Source: Capniomyces stellatus (taxonomy: Eukaryota; Kickxellomycota; Harpellomycetes; Harpellales; Legeriomycetaceae). Taken from it: a DNA stretch of 64,000 nt. The stretch lies in NCBI GenBank assembly GCA_001661515.1, contig LUVW01000021.1:194785-258784 (forward strand), in the 5' to 3' direction. A program made the position numbers and the translations under genes. Under the pieces are notes generated by a model that saw only the letters and a list, made by a program, of their open reading frames with translations, was not told where the DNA came from and ran no database searches. This document shows, one piece after another, positions 24,265 through 35,931 of this stretch (within the stretch, counting starts at the first letter, position 1; each line of letters opens with the position of its first letter).

Positions 24265-24316
24265 AGTCCAACCCTCGTAGTCCAACCCTCGTAGTCCAAT
24301 CTTTTGTAGTCCAACT
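24265..24316 (+). repeat. 14-bp tandem repeat with AGTCCAACC core
   Basis: Two exact copies of AGTCCAACCCTCGT followed by two diverged copies. The same 10-base core recurs in the repeat at 41132-41176. Confidence 0.8.
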
Positions 24317-24668
24317 CAAGAAGATCAATGCTGTTCTGGATGGTGGGAGTCAGTGAGGTTACTCTAATAAGGAAATATGGTTTCCAAGTTTACTGGTCTT
24401 ACCAGGCTGCTAAAATGCAAGTTGGGGGTTACTAGTTGCTTATTTGCAGTGAAAGAAAGTACAGGCTTTCAATTACACTTGATCAAGCTGCACACATCCT
24501 GGGTTAGCTCGAGAACATAATTGGTGTTATATATGTCATTAATGGCAGGACTATCGGAATTTATTTTTTCTTTTCTTTTTTACTAAAGTTGTTACATTTG
24601 AATCAATTCGGTCACACGTCTGTAGTGCTTTTAAAAACAAAAAAGCTTTTTATGCTAAATTGTAATTT

Positions 24669-25005
24669 ATGAACATGTCTTGGTGGCATCTAGTATGATT
24701 TTGGCAATTTCCGGTCAGTTGATAAGTCACTATCTAGGTTTGTTTGTTTCAGGCTCTTCAAATAAGTAATAGTGCCAGTGCACAGCTTATCGAGTGCACA
24801 ATAATAGTTTTTCAAATACTAATTGTGATAGTTGGGGTGGTATGTTATCTAGATATCCTTGATGTTGATGTTGCTTTTTTGTTCTACTTTTGTTGAATTA
24901 AAAAAGAAAACGATTTAAATTCTCTTTTTTTTACTACTATAGGCAAAACGAGGCTGTAAAAGTTGCTTTAATGTATGCCAGAAGAAGATTCATGTTCATA
25001 TATAA
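24669..25005 (+). CDS. Candidate small spliced membrane protein
   Basis: Three exons (24669-24692, 24753-24839, 24943-25005) join in phase with introns GTATGA..TTTCAG and GTATGT..CTATAG. The 57-residue product would have a Trp-rich start, one hydrophobic segment (CTIIVFQILIVIVGV) and a basic Cys-containing tail. The first intron (60 nt) is shorter than usual for this window. No family is recognised and the model may be fortuitous. Confidence 0.2.
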
Positions 25006-26028
25006 AGCACCAATGGAATACCAATATCAACTAAACGATTGTAAGGCCAATTAAAACCACCTGCTAATAAAATCATTATTTGCAAAAAATATAGCCTTTT
25101 TTTTGGCTATGCAGCCCAATTTTGCTGTTTTAACATAAACCAAATCAGATGAACAGCAGTCCAATTGGTGATTGAGAATCAAGTTGCAGATATAGTTACT
25201 GTAAGGGAGCACATACTGTTTTCAGGACCAGCTGGCAAATAGCCAAGAGTAAAAACCAAGAAAGTGTTTTTTTTTATTTTAAAAAAAGCTGAATTGTGAG
25301 TTTGGGAATAAAAGCGAAGGTTTAAATCCTGGATGAACTTTCAAAGAGCTTGGTTGGCCAAGTCAGAAAATTGGCAAGTGACCAAGCCTGGAAACAACAA
25401 ATAAGTCAATTTTACCGGAGTTTATCAAAAAATGAAAGAAAAATGTTGCTAAATCGCTAAAAGATCTAATCACGAAAATACAAAGTGCTATTGGCAGAGA
25501 GGCATTAAACTTTTGAATCGCTGATAGGCAGCAACAAGTGGGCTTGAATTTATTGGTTTGCGTCAAGCCATTAGGACAAGGTTGGCTAAGTACCACCTAT
25601 TTGCCACATTGATTGAAATTACGGACGGGATCTGCATTGCACATACATACTTGATATACGTATAGTATATGCTAATTGTGAGCTAAGCCGAATACTGTAT
25701 AAGGCATATATGCTGTGAGCAGCATTAAACACATCGTTACATGGACCTAACCGCGAACAACCAACGCCACTAAAGTACCAGGACTGGGATAATGATCCCA
25801 GCAAAGCAACTCTCTAAAGCAAATTGTATACTGATTATAAAGAACTGTTGGAATAAGCCTGGTCTAAATAAATTACTAATGTTTATGATTTAGTGGTGGT
25901 GTATAATATTGGCGCCATTATTTGTAACTTAGTAGCGCAAGGATGTCAACAATTGCCAACACTTATACAGTTAATTAACAAGGCTAGACTATTGTTAGAC
26001 ATAAAAAAAAAGATGGTGGAAAAATGAG

Positions 26029-26036
26029 TATAAAAA
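26029..26036 (+). promoter_or_regulatory. TATA box of the LPMO gene
   Basis: TATAAAAA about 190 nt before the LPMO ATG, followed by an A/C-rich leader with CAA repeats just upstream of the start. A strong TATA element is typical of inducible, highly expressed fungal secreted-enzyme genes. Confidence 0.55.
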
Positions 26037-26225
26037 GGCGAAGGAATTCGTAGTGGGTTAGCTCAACAAACCAAAAAAAACAGCAACACACAAAAGCAAA
26101 CCACGACACAGTATAGCACAGCAAAAATAAATCTAAACCATTTTCACCTAGCAAAACAAATTTAAACCAACCCATACCTTTAAACAACAACAACAACAAC
26201 AACAAACAGAAACCAACTCGCAAAT

Positions 26226-27074
26226 ATGTTTACAATCAGCAACGCACTTTTCCTTAGTCTCCTTGCATCAAGTGCAAGTGCACACATGGCAATGTCAGAC
26301 CCATGTCCTAGATTATCACCAAACAACCCTAAATGTCCATCTGGAGATCCAGTTGATTACAGCTTCAAAACCCCAGTTGGAATATCTGACAAGATTATCA
26401 GCCCATTGTGTAAAACTGACAAAAAGTCGTCCAGAAACGTTGCATCATGGACTGCTGGAAGCACAGTCAAGGTCAAGTTCCAAACTGACGGAGCTGCTCA
26501 CGGTGGCGGTCACTGCCAATTCTCACTATCATACGATGGGGGCAAAACCTTTGTTGTTATCCATGATGTACTGAAATATTGTTTCTTCAATGGTCCTGGT
26601 GGAGGAAATGTCGCACAAAAGACTTCCTACGATATCAAGTTGCCAGCAGACCTTCCATCAAGCAATAACGTCGTTTTTGCTTGGAGTTGGATAAACGCTA
26701 TTGGTAACCGAGAGTATTACATGAACTGTGCTGACGTTTCTATCAAAGGTACATCAACTAGCTTTACAGGTCCAAAATTGTTGGTTGCCAACTATGGACC
26801 TGGAACACCAAAGATCGACGAGTTTAAGGGAAACTTTGAAACCGGAATTGAGCTTTTCAAGAACAGACCAAAGATAACTGTCACTGGTTCGGGAACCAGT
26901 AGTGCTGCCAAACCAAGCAATGTCTCAAAAATAACATCGAGTGCCATTAAAAACACCAAAACCACAAAAACAACAAAAGCATCGTCAACAAAGAAAGCAG
27001 TCTCAACTAGGGCTGGCGGTACCGATGCTGGAGAATGTAGATGTGATAAAAACAACAAGCCTTATATGGTTTGA
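26226..27074 (+). CDS. AA11-type lytic polysaccharide monooxygenase (secreted)
   Basis: A copper enzyme that oxidatively cleaves chitin in characterised AA11 members. The 282-residue product has a 19-residue signal peptide ending SASA. Cleavage leaves His20 as the mature N-terminus, as the histidine brace requires (HMAMSDPCPR). The second brace His is His92, in AAHGGGHCQFSLSYDGG. WSWINAIGNREYYMNCADV near residues 155-175 is a hallmark AA11 segment that includes the axial aromatic position. The catalytic domain ends near residue 205. A Ser/Thr/Lys-rich linker follows and ends in a short CRCDKNNKPYMV tail rather than a recognisable C-terminal module. Single exon; the ATG begins the signal peptide. 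Substrate (chitin) is inferred from the family. Confidence 0.88.
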   Translation: MFTISNALFLSLLASSASAHMAMSDPCPRLSPNNPKCPSGDPVDYSFKTPVGISDKIISPLCKTDKKSSRNVASWTAGSTVKVKFQTDGAAHGGGHCQFSLSYDGGKTFVVIHDVLKYCFFNGPGGGNVAQKTSYDIKLPADLPSSNNVVFAWSWINAIGNREYYMNCADVSIKGTSTSFTGPKLLVANYGPGTPKIDEFKGNFETGIELFKNRPKITVTGSGTSSAAKPSNVSKITSSAIKNTKTTKTTKASSTKKAVSTRAGGTDAGECRCDKNNKPYMV

Positions 27075-27884
27075 GTGATAGCATCACTTCTAGCGTATAA
27101 AAAAGAAAGGAATGTGAGACAGTATATTGCCGATTTCAATTTGTATTATTACATTCCATTCTATTTTATTTTACTTTATCAATGTCCATTTCCGTTTTAT
27201 ATTCTATTCACTAGTCATGTCATTATTTATTTAGTCCATTTTACTTGCTTTTAAAATAAAGCACATTACATATACCGTATTTTTTCTGCTTTGTGCACAA
27301 AGACAACACAAAGAAAGAGGCGAAGTCTACTTAGGAAGTTTGAATGAGAAGTTTGAATTGGAAACTGACGTGAAAACACATTTGTTGATTTCGTCAATGA
27401 ATATTTTCTCTTTTTTCTCCTCTTTATTATTTTATTTTGTTTTCTTTTGCTTTTTAAAAATAAGATTTGGTAGCTCAGTTAATTTGAATTGGATTTTTGG
27501 ACAAATCGACGCTGTTGGTGTACGGCTATTGCCATTGCTATTAACACAGCTATTTTTGTATCGACTTACTGCATGATTTTACAAAGAAAATCCAACTGGA
27601 TACCATCGAAACTGGCATTATCGCCTTTCTGGAATATCAAACAATCTGGTATGGCAAGCACAAACATCAACAACTACAACGTTCCAGCATATTTGTAAGT
27701 AAAAACAAACGGTCTCGAAAAACACAATTTAACTATATATATATTCAGCCGGTTGTTGGCAATCCTATTTCCAATAAGGAATATAAATAATCTATCGGTT
27801 CGGTAAATCAAATCTATATACACTATACCAATTAAACTAATAGCTAGATAGGAGCAGAATTTTTAGTAGACTTGGTACTTGAGG
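27075..27884. other. Spacer with possible upstream exons
   Basis: Follows the LPMO stop. From about 27576 an ATG frame runs to a consensus donor (GTAAGT at 27695) and can join across a 54-nt intron to 27749 onward, encoding a short basic peptide ending INNLSVR. This may be a leader or 5' exon of the next gene or an unrelated small gene; see the finding. The rest is AT-rich. Confidence 0.4.
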
Positions 27885-28281
27885 ATGTATACTAGAAAAA
27901 ACGTGCTAATGACAAGAAGCAACTTGAGAGGAGACAGACAGGCAAAGCTGTTGAACCACATCCAGGTTTACAACTACAAGCTTTGGCAGTCGCTAAGGCG
28001 TCCAAAGATTCAGGTATCTAAGGCTAGTTTAGAGTAAGTTTGGCATTTTATTCGGTAAAATAATGGTGTTACGTGCTCACCAAAATGGTTCGAGGCATGG
28101 AAGGATGTGACAATAAAAATTATGTTGGTGTTTTTAACTTGAATTCTTTTTTTTTTTATGGTATAGTTTGATAAACTATTGTGTTTCGACACCCGACTTT
28201 TTGATTCCATCAATCTGGGGATTATCAAAGTATAATAAATACCACAAGGAGCCAGGTGCAATATGCTGCACAATTATGTAG
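27885..28281 (+). CDS. Heterotrimeric G-protein gamma subunit
   Basis: A membrane-anchored partner of G-beta in receptor signalling (Ste18 in yeast). Exon 1 is 27885-28033 and ends at GTAAGT; exon 2 is 28167-28281, after GGTATAG. Two bases carry over to give Asp. The 87-residue product has the G-gamma N-terminal helix (RQAKLLNHIQVYNYKLWQSL), then RRPKIQVSKASLDLINYC, where exon 1 joins exon 2. STPDFLIPSIWG follows, and the C-terminus is CCTIM, a CaaX box with the palmitoylation-plus-prenylation Cys pair seen in fungal G-gammas. ATGs at 27885 and 27909 are both in frame. I chose the first; an even longer N-terminus through upstream exons is possible. Length and motifs fit fungal G-gamma well. 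Confidence 0.87.
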
Positions 28282-28831
28282 CGGGTTATGGAATACGAGT
28301 AAATAGCAAGCACAAGTATGCTTAATTCCTCAAACAGGCATATAGAACCAAGTAAAATTATAGAAAGTTATTTTCACAGAGAATTTCAGAGAATTTCAGA
28401 CCGGGTTTGTTGGAATTTTGGTTATAAAAGCAGTCGTGAAGCTTGAGAAGCGTAAATAACAAGGCCAGTTTTAAGCTAATTTCAAACTCAGAAACGAGGA
28501 ATTTGAAATCGTTTTATTCGTTGCCAATGTTGTTTAATAATAGCACAACGGGTTTAAATAAAACTAATTTACTCGAACAGCTTTTTTTTACCCTTTTTCT
28601 AGTTTTAGTTTTGGATTTCAACTATTTTATTGTTTAAAGATATTTTAAAAGAACAAGAGTATGTAAAAAAAAAAAAATTTACTGTTGCTGCTGCAATAAT
28701 TCAAGGTCGAATTGCAAAATTTAAAACAAGAAACATACAATTCCACAAAATAAAAATAACGAATATAAAAGCCTAATCGACACTAAAAACGGTGCTAGAA
28801 AAACAGACAAGTGTAAATATATCAAGAAAAG
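28282..28831. other. Spacer before UBP14
   Basis: Short AT-rich spacer between two plus-strand genes, with a repeated GAATTTCAGA (28380-28400) and a poly-A run near 28665. No gene is seen. Confidence 0.5.
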
Positions 28832-31800
28832 ATGAGCGTAGTTTGTAAACATGTTTTGGAAAGCTCGGTCCAACCTGCGGCAAGAAGCACGCTAATTTAC
28901 AAGGACGAATGTACAATGTGTTTTGACAATGACGTAAAAAGATTTAAATTAATCATCTAAATATATATATATATACATGGAACTGTAAAGGTAGAGCTTG
29001 AGAGGGAGGTTGAAGAAGTCAAAACTAAAATATACATACTAAATAATGGAAATGCAAGTAGATTATGAACGAAGGAATCGATGTCTGTTTAAGTTGTTTT
29101 AATGGAGGGTGCAGCGGGGTGGAAAGGAATCATGGGAGACTGCATTCAATAAAGAGCGGGCATTTGTTGTGCTTAAACATCCAAAGGGTTCCCAAGAAAA
29201 ACTCTGAGGATGGGGAGCGGGCTTTTAAGTTGACAAAGCTGGAAATTAAGAACGAGGACGAAGAAGAGAATGGCAAGTATGAGACAAAGACGAGGCTAAT
29301 GTGTTACGAATGCGGAGTGGTTGAGGAAAGTGGCAATGTTCCGGAAAATGTAAGTATAGAAATAGAGGATTTAATAAGGTATACTTAAAGCGAATGCAGA
29401 TATAAAGTGGGTAGAAGATAATGAGACATTATAATGGCGGTTAAATGTAGGTAAAGAAGACGGTAGAAGGGGTATTGAACGGAATGAGTGCGGCAAAGAA
29501 AAGCGATGTGTTGGCGTGGAGCGATGAGGTGCAGAGCTGTGACCATATGGGAAAGATAGAACAAAGCGTGAGACCAGGATACAGCGTTCAAGGTATTTAA
29601 ATGCAAAGTTATGTTTAAGGAGAATGGTGTGTGAAGGAAAAGTGTTTTTATTTCCATTGGATACTTTTTAAGAATGGAATTATAAGCGTTGTTGTGGTAC
29701 AAAACAAATAGAGGTAAAGACTTGTGGCCAGTGCGAGAAAAACGAGAATATTTGGATGTGTTTAGAGTGTGGATCGGTTGGATGTGGGCGTAGACAGTAT
29801 GACGGAAGCGGGGGGAACAACCATGCACAGGAGCATTTCCAAGAAACGGGACACAAGGCAAGTGTCAAGCTGGGTACTATTGAGCCTAACGGAAGCGCAG
29901 GTAAACTAAGAATAGATAAGAATAAATAAGTGGATAAACCAACTGGTAGAGTATAGAGAGAGTAGAGGAGTGTAGCGGAGGAGTGATTTTAAAAGAAAAA
30001 GAAAAACAGTAATAACAAGAATAACAATAGTAATGATGATAATAATAAGCGGGAGGTGTAATATGTGTGTGTGGTTTGGATAGATGTGTACTGTTATTGT
30101 TGTGATGATAACAGGGTTGACCCGTTCCTGGAAAAGCATTTGTCGACTTTTGGGATTAATGTTGTTGAGCAAAGCAAGACAGAAAAGGGGATGATGGAGT
30201 TGCAGTTGGAGCAAAACATGAAGCTTGATTTCAGTATGGTGACTGAGGACGGGAAGAGTTTGGTAGCAGTGAGTGGAAAGGGCAAAACAGGACTAGTTAA
30301 TTTGGGAAATTCATGCTATTTGTCATCGGCAGTACAATGTGTGTTTGCGAACAGAGAGTTTAAAAAGAGGTATAAATAGTAGACAGAAACTTTTTTGAGT
30401 TGGAAAAATGGTTTAGTAAATAAATATACAAGTATAAATATACAAGTATAATGTAATGAAATGGAATGTAGGTATTACGATTGGGCAAAAGACCACTTTG
30501 AGTTATGTACAGTTACTGTGGCAGCACAGTGCCTTATGTGCCAGTTGCACAAGCTGGCAGATGGGCTATGGAGCGGTAGGTACAAAAATGCAGCTGTGGA
30601 GAGAAGCGAGGACGGATCGATGAAGCCAGTAAGAAACAATTATGGAGTTTTGCCCAGGATGTTTAAGGCGATTATGGGAAAGGACAATGCAGAGTTCAGT
30701 CAAATGAGACAGCAGGATTCGTTTGAGTATTTCCAATTTATGGTAAACAAAATAGCAAAAAGCGAAAAGGAGAATTTCACATCGAGAACAGGGTCAGGAA
30801 CAGGAATAGAAACAGGAACAGGAATAGGAGGAGATCCAACAAAGATTTATGATTTTGTAGTTGAAGAGAGAATTCAATGTAGCGAATGTCAAATGGTCAG
30901 GTACAAAACCAGCCAATCAAGCTCAATAACCATTCCAATAGCAGAGACTAAAGGACCAGATGCTGCCAAACTTGCGGATTGTTTTGATAGCTATTGTTCA
31001 GACGAAATAATTGACGAATATTCTTGCTCCAACTGTGCAGTCAAGACTACGGCTATAAAGTAAAATTTGATTTCTAATGCATTGAGTTGTACCGAACTGT
31101 ACTGAACTGTACTTGGCAATATTTAATTGTACCGAATTGTATCGAACTGTACTCGATTATATTCAATTTGGCTGGATTATACTGAATTGTACTTGATTAT
31201 GTTGGATTGAATTGTAAATAAATAGATCTACCAAATTCGCTACTTTTCCCCAAGTGTTGGCTGTGCAAGTCAGAAGGTTCGATCTTGTGGATTGGGTTCC
31301 ACGAAAACTCGACACGCCAATAGGCGCAACTTTGGAGCCGCAGTTTAGTTTGGAAAAGTACCGTGGAATGGGATTGGTTGAGGGTGAGGTTTTGATGCCC
31401 GAGGACGAAACTTTACAAGGTAACAAACGTTATATTTATTTCTGAGCCAAAAGCCAACAATATTTATAAAATATAATGGGGTGTATCAAGAGTGTAAAGA
31501 TTATAAGTGGTGGTTTGGACTGTCAATAGAAGCTGAAGTTGAAGTTGACCAAAACGACCTTTCAAGCTTGGTAATGTCGGGGTTCCCTGAGGCTTGGTGC
31601 AGGTACGCACTAAGTGTAAATAATAGCGCAGATGCAGCAATGAACTGGCTGGTTGATCATATCGACGAGCTTTCAGGTACACCACCAGCAATCTCAGCCA
31701 GAAAAAGCTCTAGCTCAGCTATGGTGTTTGATCAAAATCAAATCGACATGTTATGCGACATGGGCTTTACTTCCAATCAGGCCAAAAAGGCTCTTTGCGA

Positions 31801-32451
31801 ATCTGTAAGTTTTACTTTATCTTCTATGGCAATTGAGTCGAGTATACCATTTCCACCCCTCCACTCTTTAGAAAGTGTATATAAAAGCTTGGTTGTATGA
31901 TGTGTACTGTATACTGATTGTATCTGTGTATGATTTAGGAGTTTAATGTGGAGCGGGCTGTTGATTGGCTGTTTAGCCACCCTGACGACGACGGTTCAGT
32001 TATCCAGTCAAGCTCATCAGCCACCGACTCTAGTATGGTTATAGGTAAGTTTGTCGTTTGGCCTCAACAAACAAACAAACAAACAAACCCGTTTATAAAT
32101 GGAAATAGTGGAGTTGTAGTTTGTGTTGCAAGTGAGTCAGGATTAACGGCAATGTTAATAAATGTAGATGACAACAAACCAGCAAATTTCAGGCTGGTTT
32201 CTTTTATTTCGCATAAAGGCGCTTCGGTGCATTCAGGCCATTACGTTGCCCACGTAAGGTTTGATGATGGTTCTGGTTCAGAGTCTGGTAACGGTGGTGA
32301 TGTGGATATTGAAGGCGATGCAAACCAGGCTGCGGGGGGTAATGGGACCAAGTGGATTTTGTTTAACGACGACCGTGTTGTTGAACAGCCCAATCCTAGC
32401 CCTGAGTCAGAACTGGCTTATGTATACTTTTTCGAAAGAATTATGGCTTGA
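28832..32451 (+). CDS. UBP14: Ubiquitin-specific protease UBP14/USP5 (10 exons)
   Basis: Disassembles unanchored polyubiquitin and so supports proteasome function. Exons: 28832-28933, 29062-29349, 29451-29592, 29673-29900, 30084-30369, 30472-31059, 31226-31419, 31491 (or 31500)-31804, 31939-32044, 32168-32451; all phases agree, giving 843 residues. The order of parts matches the family: variant N-terminal zinc finger (GIDVCLSCFNGGC), ZnF-UBP (CGQCEKNENIWMCLECG to HFQETGH), Cys box GLVNLGNSCYLSS (Cys near residue 331), two UBA domains in exons 8-9, and His box SVHSGHYVAH (His near 774). The DWVPRKLD and FNDDRVVE segments are also typical. The intron at 32045-32167 has no stop and is a multiple of three. 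Only the exon 8 acceptor is uncertain. Confidence 0.93.
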
Positions 32452-32675
32452 GCTTTTTAGTTTGGTTTAAACCTTTTTTTTCTATTTTTATTCTCGTCAC
32501 TTTTCTTGACTATTATTGATTTTCTTTTTATCCTGTCGAGTAATGAAATAATATAATAATAATATAAAATAAATAAAAAAACGAAAACATATAGTGTTAT
32601 AATAGTAAAGGCAAAAGGCTAAATAAAACAGATCAAAAACATGCGTGTAAAGTAAAAAAAGGCAGCGGTGTCTAA

Positions 32676-34792
32676 TCAAGGGTTAAAGTGCCACACTGCG
32701 ACGTTTGAGTCGTCTCCGCAGGATGCTAAATATCCTGCGTATTCTGGAATTGGATTCCAGGCAACACAGTTGATGTCGTAATGGCCATGTGCATTTTGCA
32801 CCTGAGTTACAAGTTGAGTAGAGATTTTTGTTTTTTGTGGACCATTTCTTGACTGAGGATTTGTATTTCCTTCCTCAGCTCCATCGACTTCCATAAATCC
32901 AGCATCGCCACTTCGAACCACTGAAAATATTCTTATTGTGTTGTCGCCCCCACAAGTTGCCAAATATCCCAGGTTCTCGGTAGCCAAACCACCGCTGGTT
33001 TCTTCTTTCCCCGAACCACTATCCGCACCTCCTGCTGTTATGTTTTTGTTTGTTGACTGCGTTTGCTGGTCATCAATGCTTTTCGGTGTTGGGTAGTGAT
33101 GGCTCCATGAAACAGAGTATATCGCTCGTTTGTGAATCCCATCCTTAATCGTGTGTATACATTCCCAGTCATAGTCAGGGTGAAACTCTATATCTACAAT
33201 ATCAAAAACCCCGGGGTTTATTTCCGACCACCCACCGCCTCTCGTTTGTGTCTTGTAGCGCAAGAAACTTTGAGATCAAATCAAAACTCATTTCATGTAC
33301 ATTATATACGCAAGTGTGTGGATTTGTTTACCGTTTGAATTACTTTCGCTCTTGCTTTGTGCCCAGATTTTTACTGTCAAGTCATCACTGCAAGAAACTA
33401 AAACAAAAAAAAATAATCAACATTATTATTATAAAACATCTCGCCAATTTCGATTAGCCCCAAAACAAGGCTAGCACACTCGCGTTTACACATATTTTCA
33501 TTTTCTTGCATTTTTTATATATATATATTTTACCCAAGTAGTTTCCTGTTGGATCAAAATCTATTGCCCATACTGTAGATCCATGGCCTGTTAGAATCGA
33601 ACAACAGTACCAGTCATCATCGCTTTCTCTCCATATCCGGATTGTGTCGTCGTACGATGCGGAAACAAGTATCTTTATATACATAAAACCATACACTTTG
33701 ATTTTATATTACGCTCAAATCAACCAACACATAACTGATTATTTTAAACACCACAATTGCCGAGTTTTTAAGATTGTTTTCAATATTTCTGGTCTTAAAT
33801 CACTCACGTCTTTTGTCGGGTGCCATTTGATCATTTTCACATCCTGTGTGTGTTCCATAAGCACACTAACACAATCAAACTCATTTTCGCCAATAGCTAC
33901 ATTCCATGCATTATTTAAACACTCGAGTTAAAAGATAAAGTCACACACAAACATATATTCCAAATCGCGCCTCCACCCCTTATTCATAAATCGACAACTG
34001 CCGTCTATTTCACTACACTTTACCCGATCCATACTATTATATAAACCCGCCCTTACATTCCCATATCCACACACTCTTGTCTCGTCCACAGGTGGCGATC
34101 AGATTATTTGAAGGACTCCAAGTCACCGATTTAACTTCGTTTTCGTGGCCTTCCAAAGTCGACACACACTCGTACTCTACCCGTACCAATTTATATACAC
34201 ATGTACAAATACATCTATATATTAAAAGTGCACTATAAACACTCACGCACACTTGTACACGTACACGCATTCTTCCTCGCACTTTCTTCAAGCATAGCAA
34301 GTAAATAGCAAAAAAATAAGAAAATATGATAAGTGAATATGAGAAAAGAAGAGATAAGAAAAGAAAAGAAGAACGTTTCTGTACCTCCTGAATGGTTAAT
34401 GTCCCAAATCCCCGTCGTTCCATCAAAACTTGCACTGGCGATTCTCTTCCCTTCCCCAGGCTCAAAACAAACAGCCCTTATCGCACGGAGATGAGCTTGG
34501 CCAAGACTGTTCATACACAGCCAGTTTTTGCCAGAACCACCTATTGTGTTTCCAGCTTCAGAATCTACCTTCATGCTCTCTTGGTTGTCATTGTCCTCTC
34601 TCTCTAAATCCTTTTTTTCTGTCTCTTCATTTACTGCGCTTACAACCCCGTGTTTATTTTTGTGTTTGTTTGGATTCGATAGTACTTCTGAATCTATCGG
34701 TGCCCACATTCTTATGCTCTTGTCCCCCGAACAGGAAATCAAACTCGATCCATCCTGCTTCCAACTTACTTGCCAAACTTGACCCTCATGGC
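32676..34792 (-). CDS. CIA1: CIA1, WD40 cytosolic Fe-S assembly protein (5' exon missing)
   Basis: A beta-propeller scaffold of the CIA targeting complex that delivers Fe-S clusters to cytosolic and nuclear proteins. Visible exons: 34792-34385, 34176-34057, 33896-33808, 33672-33534, 33397-33332, 33193-32676, joined in phase (about 446 codons). Diagnostic segments are [63 protein letters not shown] and the terminal [10 protein letters not shown]. The exon at 34792 opens after a 3' splice site with one carried base, so at least one coding exon with the start codon lies upstream, most likely in the N-run at 34893-35337. The protein is longer than yeast CIA1 because of acidic/Ser-rich insertions between propeller blades. 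Confidence 0.9.
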
Positions 34793-34892
34793 CTTTAAAT
34801 ACGTTTAATTAAGAGTTTATTGTTACAATTATTCTATCCATTTATTGTCTTTTATATTTTACTACTTTACGTGCTGTTTTTTTTTTTTTTTT

Positions 34893-35337
34893 NNNNNNNN
34901 NNNNNNNNNNNNNNNNNNNNNNNNNNNNNNNNNNNNNNNNNNNNNNNNNNNNNNNNNNNNNNNNNNNNNNNNNNNNNNNNNNNNNNNNNNNNNNNNNNNN
35001 NNNNNNNNNNNNNNNNNNNNNNNNNNNNNNNNNNNNNNNNNNNNNNNNNNNNNNNNNNNNNNNNNNNNNNNNNNNNNNNNNNNNNNNNNNNNNNNNNNNN
35101 NNNNNNNNNNNNNNNNNNNNNNNNNNNNNNNNNNNNNNNNNNNNNNNNNNNNNNNNNNNNNNNNNNNNNNNNNNNNNNNNNNNNNNNNNNNNNNNNNNNN
35201 NNNNNNNNNNNNNNNNNNNNNNNNNNNNNNNNNNNNNNNNNNNNNNNNNNNNNNNNNNNNNNNNNNNNNNNNNNNNNNNNNNNNNNNNNNNNNNNNNNNN
35301 NNNNNNNNNNNNNNNNNNNNNNNNNNNNNNNNNNNNN
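34893..35337. other. Assembly gap (445 N)
   Basis: An unsequenced run bounded by poly-T on the left and 15 C on the right. It probably hides the first exon and promoter of CIA1. All frames called across it are artefacts. Confidence 0.97.
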
Positions 35338-35931
35338 CCCCCCCCCCCCCCCATTGGCCAATCACTATAGCATTTGCAATTCGTTGGAACAATTGAGTGT
35401 TGTTGGGTTTGAAAAAAAAAACGGTTGCAATCATTTGTTGCGTTTTATTCAGTCATTTAGATTACAAGGTTGAGTTAATTCTGGAAAAGAAAAAAAAAAG
35501 TCACATTTTAAACTTTACACCATCATTTTTTTTATTTTTTTTCTTTTTTTCCACCTTTCTCAAATGAAGCGCAGCAATAAGAGCAGATCGTAATGCAAAA
35601 TTATAATTCTGATTTTCATCGATAAAGCCTGAAGCCCTAGCTAACAAAGCATAAGTTGGTTGTATATTATGTTGTATATTATGTTATATATTGTTTTAAA
35701 ATAAGCTTTTACGATTTAAGCAAATATTTCCCAAATTAAAATCAAAGATTAAAGGGATAAATAGAACAACCTGCTTTTTTTTAGTATTATTTTTTTTGAA
35801 AATAACTAATTATCGTTGAATTTTATCGTTTTATTATTATACAAAAAGCTGGTTTAAATACCCTTACCACGCTTTAGTCTATACACCTAATAGAATTAGA
35901 TTGAATATTCATTTTTTGTAAAAATCATATC
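35338..35931. other. Upstream region of SER1
   Basis: Poly-C edge of the gap (35338-35352), then AT-rich sequence leading to the plus-strand aminotransferase. No clear TATA box at a usual distance; no gene is seen. Confidence 0.5.

Larger units (their letters stand above)
22223..26225. other. 4-kb spacer, mainly noncoding
   Basis: The longest gene-poor stretch in the window. It holds T-rich simple repeats (22985-23050), AGTCCAACC-core tandem repeats (24265-24316), a possible small spliced gene (24669-25005) and the LPMO promoter. A minus-strand frame at 22702-22905 (67 codons) has an ATG but no supporting features. No RNA gene was recognised. Confidence 0.5.

Noticed and set aside
27466..27530. 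tRNA-like GGTAGCTCAGTT segment
   Set aside because: No T-loop GTTCGA-type sequence and no acceptor-stem pairing at the right distance.
34820..35473. Long frames across the N-run
   Set aside because: Made almost wholly of unknown bases; artefacts of the gap.
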